64,000 nt of DNA from Trichinella spiralis (GCA_000181795.3 CM012953.1:18581340-18645339), one strand, 5' to 3'; shown: positions 36,552 through 49,582, numbered from the stretch's first letter. Numbers and translations: made by a program. Notes: generated by a model from the letters alone, not told the origin.

Positions 36552-36903
36552 TGTTGGCGACAGAGATCTGTAGCCAACGAGGCAGTGGACTGTAGGTTTT
36601 TCTTTGGCGGCAGGTCAAATCAATTGTGATAGCCTAACCGCAATACTACCCACGTTCGTTCACGAACGTGTAACAAATAAGACAAACAAACAGCGGACAC
36701 CGGTTTTATTCCACGAAAGTGAGAACTTATCAATGGACACAAATGAACAGAGACTAAACACCACACAGACACCAACGACAATCACACAGCACAGTAAGGA
36801 TCGCTGACAAAACCGCCGCTTCTTTTCACGCTTCCGCGTCACACGCCCACAGTAACCCCCTACTGTAATGATTGTCAAGTATTGATGTCTTCAGTTTCCA
36901 ACA
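36552..36903 (-). repeat. BEL-2 5' LTR
   Basis: 352 bp copy of the 3' LTR. Right flank GTTTC at 36904-36908 completes the duplication. Confidence 0.96.
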
Positions 36904-36908
36904 GTTTC

Positions 36909-37930
36909 AATCCACTTAGTCCACTGTTGAATTTTATTGTTCATGTCGTCGTCTGTGCTTCTATTTATGATAATTTATGCTATTTTCTATTTTTGATCAT
37001 CATTTATGTTGTTCACGGCAACGCGGGCCGTGAACTCTTCCGATAAACGGTAGTGGACCATATATTCTGAATCTAGCGTCAACTCAAGCTTGGCGAGTGC
37101 CGAAACAATACAAGACACATATAACGAGAGAGAAGAAGCTGTATTTTTCACGCTGAAACGCAGCACAACGATCAACAAACTGGAACTACAGTACTATGAT
37201 ATACAGGTTCGAAATTCTACAGTATCCATTGTTCCGTCGGGAACATCCCCCAAACCCTGATCAGCTCGTGGTTCCCTGGGAGGATTGCCGGGTGTTGCAT
37301 GGACGCCGACAGGTCTGAGTTTGCCAAACGCCCGCCTCCCCCCTCCCCCCCCGCGCTCATCCAGGTAGGGGTCGAGCTATACAAACATCAAACCCCAAGC
37401 AAATTTATTAATAAACTTATAATTTTAAATTGCTAGTCAGCCTTTAAATGTATAATTTAGCTACTACTAATATACATATAGAAGATAAACAGTAAAACTT
37501 AGAATTAAAAAGTGACCATTAAAAAGAAACCAAAATTTGACAAATAGAATGCATGAAAATGACAACCAGTAAAATTTAGTCACCCAACAGCGAGTAAAAT
37601 TCATCTCAACAACAACTAATGAAATTTAGCCACCGTGTGAACCAATAAAATTCAAAACCAATCAGAGTTCTACGCAAAATTTGCAACCAATCAAAGTGTG
37701 AAGCGGCATGTCTTTGATGTATACTCCGGGTTTACCCCGGGCCGTGCTCGGGGTCTTCCTGCCTCTGCGGCCATGTTTGCGGCGGTCCTGCGAGACATCT
37801 TGGACCGTGCCACCATTGGTCTCCCGCTGCTAGCTTCGTCACAGCCACGCCTGGCTCAGCCAGTCAGCTAGTTATCCTTCCCTGGGCAGTGCCTCCAGGA
37901 CGCCGGTTCAACCAAATGTTGGATCTCTTC
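36909..37930. other. Host-like DNA with a possible LTR fragment
   Basis: 36909-37008 and 37380-37700 are AT-rich. Between them, about 37009-37375 is GC-richer, begins TGTTGTTCACGG, and contains a C-rich run (CCCCCCTCCCCCCCC) near 37340-37355. On the minus strand it looks like a retroelement tail and LTR fragment, without a second copy here. 37550-37700 has loose tandem-like variants of AACCAATnAAA. No host gene supported. Confidence 0.35.
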
Positions 37931-40900
37931 AACTCGATTTCAGACAAACGGCTTCCAACGGTTGGCTGCCGACCTTACCCACGCTAGAGTAACCCTGCTG
38001 TCCCTCAAACACGTGATGGAGTGGCTGGCAGGTCCAGGGCTCCCTGTGCGTAATGCACCAGTCTCGCCGCGACCAGATCCGCCATGACTTCCAGTCTTTA
38101 GAGACTCAGTCGCTTTATGGGGGTGACGCGAGTTTTCGCAGTAACCATGTTCATCAGCGCACGCGGCGCGGAGGTTTCTACGCGCAGGTAAACCACCGCG
38201 CCGTTGGCCAGTGGTGACGCGTCGCAAAGCGCATGAAGCTTGACGCGTTCCACTTGAGTCAATAGTACTGGCACTAACGCGCAAAGGACCTTAATGAGCG
38301 GAAACTCTTCCAAATTCTCGCTTCGTCCACAGTCGATCCACGTCGTCTGGCAAGGATTCGTCCCAGGACGCCCCGAGCTGCCATAGGGATTGGAATAAGA
38401 TCTTGGCCCTCACCGTGAAGGGGGCCAAACAGCATATCGAGTAGAATATGCTGGATGCCGTACGCAGCAGCTACAGCTTGGAATCTCAGCCGTCGAGGCG
38501 TGTTGTTCCCAGAGAGATAAAGGTCAGATGGTCCTTCTTGCGGTCCAAGTAAATTCCCAGCGTCTTCCAAAAGCATCTCTTGACTCCTGTCGACCATTTT
38601 TCCGTTAGGATTGCACTAAGCACAGACGGCTCATTGCTAGCCCACTTGTGCAGACGGAACCCTCAGGATGCCATCAACTCCTCCAGTTGGGTGGCCAGCG
38701 TAATTGCCTCATCAAGCAATTTGCAGGATGTCGCCAAGTCAACCATGTACATGTTGTGCAGCACTTCCGCTGCCGCTCACGGTGCTGAGATCCGGTGTCG
38801 TCGTGCGTGCACTCTCGTGGTGCTCATGGCTAGGAAGGGGGGAGCAAGTTAACCTGAAACACACCCTGGTAAGTTGGTACTTGCGAACCCCTTGACCCTC
38901 ATCTCTCCAGAGAAATCTGCAGGCGTCCCGGTTTCCTTCGTGGATTTGGATCTGGAGGTACATTTTATCTGTGTCCGCCTGCAGCCCAACTCAGAAGCGG
39001 CAAAAGCGGAGGAAAGCTCTTAACAGGTCGGTCTGGATGGAGGGTCCTGCTTCCAGCTGACTGTTCAACAAAGTCCCTCCGTAGTGTGAGCCGTCGAATA
39101 CTACGCGGTATCTTCGTTCTTTGTCTTCTCCCTTGTAGACCGCATGGTATGGGAGATACCAGGTGCGCTTCAGAGAACTGGATTCAGATGCTGGTTCAGC
39201 CAAGCCGTTGTCCAGATACTGCCGTATGGTTGATTGTTGTCACGGCTGTCCTTGTCGCTCCTCGCCAGGCGTCGCTCAACCGCCGTGAGCTGACGCATTG
39301 CCTGCTTGATCCTGACAGGAAGGTCAGGTTGGCTCCTGCTCCACGGGAGTCTGACTTGGTATCTCTCTCCGTCGAAGGACAGAGAGTCCTCAAACTTCTC
39401 CACCATCCTTGCATCCTCTGGTTCAGCATCGTCCTCAGGGTTGATTCCCATTGCTTCGACTTCCCAGAACCTTCGCAGTGATGCGTTCGTCGGCTCCTCT
39501 ATCTTCGTCAAGAGGACCCTCTTCTCCGCGACAGGGCCTGGGCGGGGTTTTCCGCAAACCACCCAGCTGAGTAACGTTTCCAGCGCAACCGGGCCGGTCG
39601 CGTTTCTCCTCATAGGGCCCGTGACGAAATCATAATAATGATCGACCCTGATCAATATGTCGACTATCAGCGGCCGCTCTTGTAGTCCAATTCCCTACTG
39701 AACGGCGTTTTCAGCCTTGCCGTTCTGCGAGCAACCCTCGCCTTGGGGATCCTTCCACAGATCCAGGGAATGACCAGCGCTTCGACGCTTCGCCTTGACG
39801 CCGGTTGCTTCGAGTCGCTGTCAGCTCCCAGCCGGAATTCTACTTTTCTCAATCGTCGTTCTGGCGCCACGCCGCCCCTGAATGTCTCAAGCCGAACCTC
39901 CTTGTACGACCACGTGAGACCAAAGGCTTCGGTGATGTTCTTCCATATAAATGACACTTGCGCGCTGGTGTCGAAAAGGCAGATCCGGTCCGTACGCACG
40001 CGCAATCCGGAGGCGAGCCATTTTGCGATTTCCCGAGGCCAGCATGCCTCATTGCACGATGCTGGGTTCCGTCGACCGAGCCGACTCGCTCAATGTGCTT
40101 GAGTGCAAGAGCTTGTGATGAGTTCGCCTGCACCCATCCACTGCTCACGGTTGACGCTCGCGGCAGTTTCACGCCTGATAGGTGGCCTGCAAACATTTAA
40201 AGGCCTTTGGCGCGCACCATGGGCATTCTCCTTGGCAGGTTTGCCCTTAAGAACTTCTCACAGGCGGCCGCCTTGTGCTCACTTTCACAGAATGGGCAGC
40301 TCCCAGTGGCAGTTACCGCCAACGCAACCGCTGAAGACGTGATGCGGCCTCCGCTCTTCCATTTGGGACGTAACGGTTTCTTCGGGGACGTTCGATGCTC
40401 TGTCCTTCTTGCCGGCGTTCCTATGTCCTCTTCCATTGGCTTGGTGAGCAAACTCGCTTGCCATTGAGCGAACTCAAGGAACTTCTGCAAATTGTCTTCA
40501 TCCTCTTCTGCCTCCGGCCCTATTTTCATGTACCAAGCTCTTAGCAAGGCAGGTGGAATTTATCCCTCAACATCGGCATCAGGGCCTTACGCACGGGGAG
40601 GCGGCTGGTGAACGGGTCCTTGTCGAGCGCCCTGAGACAACGCAGGTGCTTCGTCACTTCATCCACTAGTGACTGGATGCCATGCATCGTCGTCTTGCGG
40701 CGGTGCCTTCCACAGGGCCGCAAGATGCTCGCGCACCACCAAGTTAGGCTGACCGAAACGGGCCTTGAGAATCTCCACGGTCTAAGGGTAGTTCGCTTCC
40801 GTGAGCGTGATTCCTTCAATGGCGCTCCGCGCCCTTCCCTCCCTGCTCGATATCATGTAAGCAAACTTTGTGGCGACATCCAGGTCGCTGCTGTTATAGA

Positions 40901-41100
40901 TGCTTGCTTCAAACTGGGCCCAGACGGTGGCGAATTCTAACACTTCCTCCAAAAACTGCGGCAGCTTCCCGTTTCCGGCCCTGACGGCAGCCCTGCCGGA
41001 ATTGCTGCTGTCGACACCCGTAGGGCGTTCGCTGCTCTCCTCATCAATTATTGCGCGCGCCCGGGATCTCCCATATCAGTAGCTGTCGCATCCAGAACTG
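37930..41100 (-). mobile_element. Old BEL/Pao fossil (BEL-3), heavily decayed
   Basis: Read on the minus strand from right to left: gag-like segments (about 40200-41080), protease and linker region with an IRVDHYYDF and GNATGPVALETLLSWVVCG-like stretch (39170-40005), reverse transcriptase pieces (38740-39203: WYLPYHAVYKG, YRVVFDGSHYGG), and RNase H pieces (37940-38313). Frames are short and scattered, so there are many breaks. No paired LTRs seen. Clearly older than BEL-1 and BEL-2. Confidence 0.8.
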
Positions 41101-41640
41101 ATAAAATCCGTTGAATCGACAGCTACAAATAACGAGGCGCGTCACGAGAGTAACCTTATGCAAATATGATAAGGAAAATTGTTGACGGCAGTTGCTGCAA
41201 GCAGTTGACCTTATTCAAAACCAGAAGTGATTTTATATATAGTTGTTCATTTTCGGGTATAGCGCTTCTAACATACGTTTTGAGTGTTCACCCTTAAAGT
41301 GTAGTAGCTCTGGTCAATTGGATATATGGTTCAGGTAGCGCTGACGACACCTCGCCCAGTCGCGGACTGACGCTCTTCTCCTTCCAGATCCAGTTCCAAT
41401 TCAGCCTGGAGTGCTTCTGACGTCTGGTAAATTTCTTTCGTCATGAAGATCTGCTCCTTGACGATCTCCTTGATCCAGTCGGATTGTCGAACGCATTGGA
41501 CTTTCCCGCCCTGCGGTAATGAACCTAAATATAGTCCACTAATATCAACGAACGAGTGATTTACAATTTCGCTCGTTATACTGGTCATCTGAGCCGGAGT
41601 CCACGACCACCGATCAACGAATACCCGTAACATCCGGCTG
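41100..41640. other. Junction region between inverted BEL/Pao fossils
   Basis: AT-richer part (41100-41330), possibly leader or LTR remnant, followed by a minus-strand open stretch at 41331-41633 that I do not recognise. It separates two gag-bearing fossils in opposite orientation. Confidence 0.35.
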
Positions 41641-42840
41641 CAGCAGCAAAGGCACTGTCCAGGTAGCTCGCCGCGAACAAGGCCTGATTGAACCGTCTCC
41701 TTACGGAACTGGAAGAGCTCAGTATCGGCGCGGTCGATGACAACGTGCTAGATGGCCAGCTAGAATTGACGGAAGCGCTTTTCCGGACAGACCCCCTTCA
41801 GCCGGATTGGGAGCAAGACCTTGGGATTGGGATTGGGAAATTGGGATTGGGAGAACGGAGCGCCACCATCGAAGACTGGGCGAGTAGCCGGAGGCTCTTT
41901 TTGGAAGCAAGGGCGCGAGCCTACGCCGGCTGCGGCAGAAGCAGGACGATAGACCGTCCCGCGGCGACGGCGGCGACAGCGGCAACCCCGGACAAGCTGC
42001 CGCCCTGACTAGAATCGGAAAACTACCAGAGCTCCCGCTCCCGCAGTTCTCTGGGGAATTGCTGGAATTCCCCAAGTTCTGGGCGCAGTTTGAGGCAAGC
42101 GTCCACGGAAGAACCGATCTCGACGCCGCCACGAAGTTTGCCTACCTGCTGTGGAACACGGCAGGGAGAGCTCGGAGTGCTATCGCCAGCATTCCCGTCA
42201 TAGCGGACTATTACCCGGAAGCGGTGGGTATCTTACAGAAGCGGTTTCGTTGGCCGAAGATCGTGGCGCGTGCGCACTTCTTGGCCTTGTGGAAGGCACC
42301 GAAGTGCCGCGAGATGACACGACAGAGCATCCAGGCATTGATGGACGAAATCACTGCGCACTTGGTGTCTTGCAGCGATGGGAAGGATCCCCACGCTGGT
42401 GAGCTCCCGTTGAGCAAAGCCCTGATGCCTGGGCTGAAGGATAAATTCCCTCGCGCGTTGTAGAGGGCCTGGGACCTAAAGGTCAGTGCTGGGCCTGAGT
42501 CTGAAGACAACCTGGAGAATCTTATGGAGTTCGCCCAACTGCAAGCAGACTTGCTGTCCCCGACTGACGGTCTCAGCTTCGAAGAGTCCGGCGAAGAGAA
42601 GATTGGTGAAACCACCCGGAAAGATTCGAGGAGCGGCAAGAGAAGAGAGCGAGACAGGGTCACGTCATCGGCCGCCGCGTTGGTGACATCCGTCCAACGC
42701 GTCTGCCCGTTCTGCGAAGGTGACCACGATGCGACTGTCTGCCAGCGTTTCTTGAACGCTGACTACTCAGCCAGAATAAGCTTGTCGCGGGAGACCAATC
42801 CAAGCAGATGCAAGCAAGACAGAAAAAGTGGCGTCATGGC
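41640..42840 (+). mobile_element. BEL/Pao gag fossil, inverted relative to BEL-3
   Basis: Plus-strand gag segment (LEFPKFWAQFEASVHGRTDL at 42059 onward, KALMPGLKDKFPRAL) and a zinc-knuckle region (CPFCEGDHDATVCQRF at about 42700). Related segments (KALMPMLRDKF, CPFCESEHKAAACEKF) occur on the minus strand in BEL-3. Broken, a few breaks; no LTRs assigned. Confidence 0.75.
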
Positions 42841-42849
42841 CAACTCCAA

Positions 42850-44390
42850 CCAGCACATCAGAGGTTCGTTCTTTCCTTGGCCTTGCGAGCTATTACCGCT
42901 GATTTGTGAAATCGTTTGCGAGCATAGCAAGACCCCTGCACCGTCTCACGGAACAGGGACGTCAATTCAGCTGGTCGAATGAAGCTGAAGAAGCGTTTCA
43001 ACGTCTCAAAAGAGCATTGACCAGAACAGCCTAGACCTTGTGAAGCAGTGGAAACATCTGCGGTTAACGCCAACCGGCCTAGCGGTAGTCGTAACCGGGA
43101 ACCCAGCACGTTGGGTACCGCCTAACCATGCCCGTCCGAGCATTCTGGAACAACTACACAATGGAATCGGCGGTGGTCATCTTGGTGTCAAGAAAACGGC
43201 AGAAAAAGTAAAGACACGCTACTTTTGACCAGGTTGATACCGTGACGTCAAGGCGTGGTGCGAAAGATGCGAAGCTTGCGCACGCAGGAAAACACCACCC
43301 ATTGTGAACAGGGCCCCAATGGAAAGTATTGTGGTGGGTAACCCAATGGAAATCGTCGCAGTCGACATATTAGGACCTGTACCAAGATCGAAAAATGGCA
43401 ATAGCTACATCATGGTGGTGTCCGATTATTTCACACGCTGGGTAGAAGCCTATGCATTGCCAAACCAGCAGGCGGAAACGGTTGCTCACAAGCTGGTGCA
43501 GCAATTCGTATGCCGTTTTGGCACATCGATGAAATTGTTATCTGATCAAGGGGCAAAATTCCAAGGTCGCCTGGTCACTGAACTTTGTAAGCTACTGGGT
43601 ATCGAAAAAATACGAACAACCGCGTACCACCTACAGTGTGATGACATGGTGGAACGATTTAATCTCGCTTTGGCAATGATGCTCAAGACAGCGATGGAGG
43701 AGGCACAAAACGATGACTGGGAAACGGGAATCCCACAGGTGTGCTTTGCCTACAATGCAAGCGTGCATGAAACCACAGGATACGCACCCTTCGAAATGAT
43801 GTTTGGGGGCCCTCCGCGACTCCCAGTGGATGCAGCGTTCAACACGAACTTGGGGAACGAAACGACCACCAAGAAATACGTCGAAGAGTTGGCAGCCCAC
43901 CTCTGAAACGCGTTCGCGGCCGCCCGGAAACACAGTGCGAAGGAACAGAAGCGGCAAAGGTATAATTATAAACGGAAGGCAGGAAATATAAATTACCAGA
44001 CCCATGAAGGAGTCTGCTTGTATTGCCCTGCCAGCAAAAGCAAACCAAACAGGAAATTCACGACACCGTGGACAGGGCCCTTCGAAATTGTCAAAGAAGT
44101 CTCCGGGGTGAATTATTGCATCCGGAGCATCAGCAACCCCAGACGAACCCAGCTGTTGCACGTCAATCGTTTAAAGCGATGTAAATTGACATCTGCACAG
44201 CTGTGCAGCATACGGCAAAAATACAACGGAAACAAGAAACAAGTTCGACGTGTCAGCCAATTCAACACAAGCCGAGGACATATCGCCCACGACTGGTGTG
44301 GGCTGAAGAAGACTGTGGACTGGACGGGACGTCAACACCAGCCGTGGTATCTCAGAGGCCGCGGCGGAAGTGAAAACCACCAGTGAGGTA
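42850..44390 (+). mobile_element. Ty3/gypsy fossil, plus strand (RNase H edge to integrase)
   Basis: Parts in order: the reverse transcriptase/RNase H connection with a FLGLASYYR block (about 42860-43020), an integrase zinc finger region (GGHLGVKKTAEKVKTRYF near 43170), an integrase core at 43304-43906 (VDILGPVPRSKNG, SDQGAKF, VERFN, NDDWETGIPQVCFAYNAS) and a C-terminal domain near 44030-44180 (PWTGPFEIVKEVSG, LLHVNRLKR). The 5' half is not seen. Broken, a few breaks. It abuts the BEL gag fossil, so one element probably landed in or beside the other. Confidence 0.85.
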
Positions 44391-44394
44391 CAAA

Positions 44395-44640
44395 GATTAC
44401 ATCCTTTATTGAGATCGTGAGGCGCGATTGCCAGAGAACATGGCGGCATAATGTGATTATGATCTCAACAACCTGAACATCAATAACCCACAATAGGAGA
44501 GCTAAGGTTTTTGGCATAAAGTAACGTTGAGTCGACGTGTTAACGAGTTCATTATTGTCGTGAGTATACCCCGTTGCGTGTGTGTTATTGCTTTATATAG
44601 TTATTCCCTACTGAATAAAAGTGTTGTTCCGTTACAGCAT
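44395..44640 (+). repeat. Possible LTR remnant after the Ty3/gypsy fossil
   Basis: Follows the integrase end. Contains TATATAGTTA and, about 20 bases later, AATAAA (CTGAATAAAAGTG near 44610), in the order expected for LTR promoter and polyadenylation signals. No partner LTR found. Confidence 0.35.
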
Positions 44641-44699
44641 TCTGAGGCCAAGTCGATGGTGCAGTGTACCGTAGAAAAGACTTCGACAATGTCACCTAA

Positions 44700-47600
44700 T
44701 TTGTCCATCTGAAATCATGCCTATCCGGTGAAGCTCTCCAACTTGCTAACGGCCTGACCGTCACGGCAGAGAATTACGAAGAGTTAGTAAAACTACTTCA
44801 TGATCGCTTTCACAGAACAACCGACATCTTGGACGCCCACATCAACCGTCTTCATGAATTGCAGCCAGCATCTAGCCACAGTCGAAAGGAGCTGCTACGG
44901 TTACACGACGATATCAACAGCCAACTGTTGGAGATACGCGCACTTGGAAGAGACATTGATACATATGACACCAAACTCATATCTGTTTTTCGGATGCTGT
45001 TGCCCAGGCTAGCTAACTTGCTGCCGCCACTCACTCGAACGAAATGGAAGGAGCATAGCACCAAACTGACTGAAGAAGGGTTGACATCGAAGGCGTTCCT
45101 ATCTTTCCTCAGTCAGCAAGCTCTCTGTATGGATCACACAGATAATTTGGCCAACAGGAAAACACGGTCCCCACCGGCTCGACAGAACATTCGAAGACAA
45201 ATACGAAAACATACCACGATCGATGCGCTCCACTCTTCAATCACTCCTAAATGTCCAGTGTGCCGAGGTGACTATCGTCTACCAAATTGCAAGCGGTTTC
45301 TAAGCCAAGGGCTGGAAGAACGCAAGAAAACGGCCAGGACACTACATCTGTGTTTCAAATGCTTGCAACACGGACATCGAGCGACAGAGTGCAAACTGAA
45401 AGGACGAGGTTGGATCTTGCACCGTTTACTAACATCAACGAGCCCAAATCAACAAACTCGAAGACAAGCAGATCCAGACAACGAGAAACAACCAACTCAA
45501 AAGAAGTCGCGTCTCGAAGAGAAAACGGAAGCAAGTGCTAACGTTCTACTCACCAGCACTCATGGTCTTACCAGAATACGCTTCCAAACAATACGGGCAA
45601 TAGCACATGGCACCGAAGGAAAGCGAATGACAGTGAACTGCTTGTTCGACAGCGCCGCAGAAAGGACTCTGGTAAGAGAAGACGTATCACAAACCCTGGG
45701 ACTTGCAGGACCAATCAAAACAATCACAGTGAAGGGAATATATGGCATCGACTGCCACTCAGCAGCCTCCAGAAGAATTCAGCTACGACTAAGTCCTTAT
45801 AAGAGCCATCCTCACGAGGGAGTCAACCAACCCATTGAAGCCCTGACGCTCACTAAGATATGTGATGACAATCCATCGGTGACCTTCCAGAGCAAGGACT
45901 GTGCAAAACGGAATTTAGTCGGTTCAAATAATCTGTCGTCAGGTTCTTCTGATCATCAAGTATCAGAGCGACAATTTTGAGACTCATCGCGTTCAAAATC
46001 GTTCACCGCTCCAAGTGGTAGATCGAGTAGTTCCAATCTACACTACTTCAACGTGTGTGTTGAATATCAGCATTTTCCTTTCAACTGATACCGATTTAAT
46101 CAATCTTATCAGCTTCTTGTGGTTCCTGTTTTCCCACACAGTATCCGCCCTGTACACAGGAATCAAACAAGATCCGTCTTCACGTGGACTCCTTCGGTCA
46201 AGCAAGAAGTACACAATCGTCTTTGTTTACGTAATTCCTTACGCAAACAGTCAAACGAACGTAAAATTATACCTCTGTTTCTGTACACGGTAACTGTATC
46301 GACAGTAACAATTGCACTCAATCAACAATAATTAGTGGAATCAAATCTTTACTAACGTCCTAATTTCGTCAATCAATCGATCAATAAAAAGTTCTTGTTC
46401 TTATCTTAGCATACCGTAATCTTACAGTAAGAATATGTGATAATTTAGCTATACATTGTTTTCACTATTCTTAACAGACTGGAAACACCTAGAACAGCTA
46501 CACCTACCATAAGAACGGGATATGAATCTTCCAATCCATTTCTGATCGGTCTCGATTTCTACGGTCGATTTCTCAACGAGATGATCCTGCGAGGTAGCCA
46601 TGACTATCCGGTAGCAATCAAAACGACGCTAGGATGGGTCGTGTTTGGCCCGGTGAATCCCTCGCCAAATGCAATATCCCAAGTCAATTGTGTTCAGATT
46701 GAAAACGAAATCTAACGGACATTGAAGAAATTTTGGGAGCTGGATTCCATCAGCATCAAACCTCAAGAAGAGAATCTAACTCAAGACTCAGTAAGCGCTA
46801 AGTTTCACAGTAATCTAACACATGATGGTTCACGGTACACTGTGGGGCTACTGTGGAAACCCGGTGAAATCCGGCTACCTAACAATCGCTCACTGGCCGA
46901 GCAACGACTGCAAGCCATGGAAAGCAGCATCATGAAATACCCAGCAAAACAACTAGCGTACAGCACGGTGATCGAAGAATACATTCAAAATGGATGGGTA
47001 GAAGAAGTGACAAGTCAGCACGAGCAGAATGGCAAAACTTGGTACCTGCCACATCATGCGGTGTACAAGACAGTTGATGGTGAGTTAAAATGTCGAGTAG
47101 TGTTTGATGGGTGGGCAAAATATGGTGGTGTCTCGCTCAATCAATGCCTTGAAACGAGCCCCAATCTGCAAACCGATCTGGTGGGCGTTTTGCTCCGCTT
47201 CAGACAGTACCAAATCGCGGTACAGGCTGACACTGAGAAAATGTACCTGCAGGTTGCACTCCGGGTGGAAGACCGCGATGCTTGTCGTTTCCTGTGGCGC
47301 AACTGCGTACAGGACTCTCCGGTGCGAGTATATCGCCTTACCCGTGTGTGTTTCAGTTTAGCGTGTTCCCCTTACCTTGCAATGAATGTGATTAAAGCAC
47401 ATGCAGAACGAAATCCAGAGGAATGCGATGATATAATCAAGCGAGTCCTGTCCAACATGTATGTTGATGATTTGGTGATGAGTTGCGACGAGAAGTCAGA
47501 GGTAGCAGCGTTGATTTGTAGAGTACCGGCGTTCCTACGAAAAGGTGGATTCCACCTTAGGAAGTGGGCCAGTAACCGTGTAGATCTTTTGGCCACTCTT

Positions 47601-48665
47601 CCAAGACCAGAAGTGTGTAAAACCGGTGAAAGGGAACTCGGCAAAGCTCTCGGTGTATACTGGCTGAAGGATGAGGACGTCATCACCTTCAGGCCACCAG
47701 CGAATTCAACCACTCAGTCCAGAACTACAAAGAGACAGCTTCTAAGCTTGGTGACCAAAGTATATGACCCGCTGGGCTATCTTGCCACTCCATTCACCGT
47801 CTAAGCCAAAATGATGTTTCAGTCGCTGTGGACGCTGGGATTGAGTTGGGACTCGCCTCTCCCACCTAAAATCTCAAAACAATGGCGAAGTTGGCAGGAA
47901 GAGCTGAAAAAACCATCCCAAATCAAGCTTAGCAGGCCTTGGCTTTCGCGCAGTGTGAAACAGGTGTGAAAAGTGGAGGTCCACATCTTCGGTGATGCGT
48001 CTCAGGCCGCATACGCCGCCAGCGCCTACCTAGGAGTGGAGTCCTTAGATGGGGAAATCTCAGTGAAACTGATGATTGCGAAGACCCGGGTGACCCCAGT
48101 AAGACACATCAGCCTCCCGAGACTCGAGTTGATGGCAGCCTTGCTGTGCGAAAGGCTAAAGAATAACATAGTGAAAGAAGTAACCCTGCTGATCCAGGAG
48201 ACCCTTTACTGGAGTGACAGCAAGGTAGTCCTAGCCTGGATTCGAGGATCCTCCAAGCGCTGGAAGCCCTTTGTAGCTAACCGAGTGGAGGAGATTCAGA
48301 GTGTAGTCTCCCCTCGGCAGTGGAAATACTGTCCTACAAAGGAGAAACAGCAGATATATCCAGTCGAGGACGCTCACTGGATGAACTAGTAGAGGCTGAT
48401 CTGTGGTGGCAGGGGCCACAGTGGTTGTCGCAAGCCCGGGTGAATTGGCCGAGGGAACCTGCTGAGCTCGACGATAGAGATGAAGCCGTGATGACCGAGC
48501 AAAAATCCATAAAGGTGCTAACCGCCCGAACAAGGCATTGAACGAGTACTGGACCCAACCAGGTATAGCAGCTATGAAAGGCTTATGCAAATGACAGCAT
48601 ACTGCTTACGGTTCATACAAAACATCCAACTCCCGGTGATAGAGCGAAACGTTGATATCAGTCTA
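44700..48665 (+). mobile_element. BEL/Pao fossil (BEL-4), plus strand, the richest in pol parts
   Basis: Parts: gag and zinc knuckles (44829-45980; CPVCRGDYRLPNC, CFKCLQHGHRATEC), protease (CLFDSAAERT), linker region (46500-46720; GLDFYGRFLNEM), reverse transcriptase (46722-47804; TWYLPHHAVYKT, KMYLQVALR, YVDDLVMS) and RNase H (47973-48389; FGDASQAAYAAS, YWSDSKVVLAWIRG). An AT-rich block separates protease and reverse transcriptase parts, and MULE DNA begins at 48666. A C-terminal integrase tail on the same strand resumes at 50932. Broken, several breaks; no LTR pair found. Older than BEL-1 and BEL-2. Confidence 0.88.
46000..46480. repeat. AT-rich block inside BEL-4, possible solo LTR insertion
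   Basis: About 450 bases of different composition between protease and reverse transcriptase parts of BEL-4. TGTTGAATATC near 46056 and ...TTCTTAACA near 46480 would be plausible LTR ends, and CAATAAAAAG lies near 46383. I see no clear flanking duplication, so this could also be native spacer or another repeat. Confidence 0.35.
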
Positions 48666-49165
48666 GGGATGGTCGATTACAGGACAAATTTTCACCGTCC
48701 AATTTTACTGGTCGTTGAACTCGCTATTTTATTGGACCTTCGTACCGCTGTCTTATTGGTTTTCCTTGTCTAATTCCTAATTGATTCAAACTCTTCAGTT
48801 GTAATTAGCTGTAATGTTCTTCATTTCATTGGTTCAAATATTCCACTTAGGATTACGTAACTTTAATAGTAGTGACATAACATTAATAATGAAAATGTTT
48901 CTTATTTGAGAATTGTTCCAATCCAGATTTATAAGCTTTATCATTCATTGAAATTTTGATTTTTCAATATATTATTAGTGAAGTTTATACTTTTTAGTGA
49001 TCAACGTTTTCAATAATTATTTTTATCATTATTCTATATTTTACTGTACCAGAGTGACGTTATATCAAATGCGATAGTAATAATTCAGAAAAAACGATAC
49101 AAAAATAAGTTAAATAGTTATTCTTACTTTTCACTACCCAACAGCAGCAACAGCAACAGTAAAGA
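48666..49165 (+). repeat. Long MULE terminal inverted repeat, left end of E1
   Basis: About 500 bp; its inverse is 59822-60299, with only scattered differences in the outer 180 bases. The inner edge carries CAGCAGCAACAGCAACAGTA. Confidence 0.85.
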
Positions 49166-49582
49166 ACAGCCAGACGTTACGTTTTAGCTCGCAATTTCAC
49201 TGAATTTTACGCATGTGTAGCGCCGTCAGGCGCACGATTCATCCGCACCATTTGTTATGTAGAGAGTTTATTATAAACACCGGGATACAAGAGATTATAC
49301 AAAATGGCTGTAATACAAATGTTCAACAAACCGGGACGCGCCCGCCGTATGTCTACTCCGATCCACACACACTCCACGTTCACCACGCTGATCTATATCT
49401 TTTTACCGCCGGTCGCCCTACAAAAAGGTGAACGTGATACGCAGGTGCAATTTCGTGGTCGCAGGAAGGCAGGAAAATCAGAAAAGTATTTCGATGCTAA
49501 CAAAAATTAGCAATTGCTAGTCCTAATTTTAACTCAGAACTGCAGCTGTGGACAATTTATCACTTGTTGACTTTCCCTGTGT

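Larger units (their letters stand above)
33311..36903 (-). mobile_element. Young BEL/Pao LTR retrotransposon fossil (BEL-2)
   Basis: Two 352-bp LTRs in which I find no difference, flanked by the 5-bp duplication GTTTC. The primer site (36531-36548) is the same tRNA-Tyr type as in BEL-1 and a G-rich purine tract precedes the 3' LTR at 33663-33675. Parts seen: gag with coiled N-terminus (34863-36467), zinc knuckles (CLVCRGSHRASDC, CFHCLEPGHVAKEC), protease (CLFDTGAERSF), and, in 33690-34817, the stretch after protease, integrase core end and C-terminal domain. No reverse transcriptase or RNase H is recognised. Very young by its LTRs but broken, with about two breaks. Sequence differs from BEL-1, so it is a separate family. 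Confidence 0.92.
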
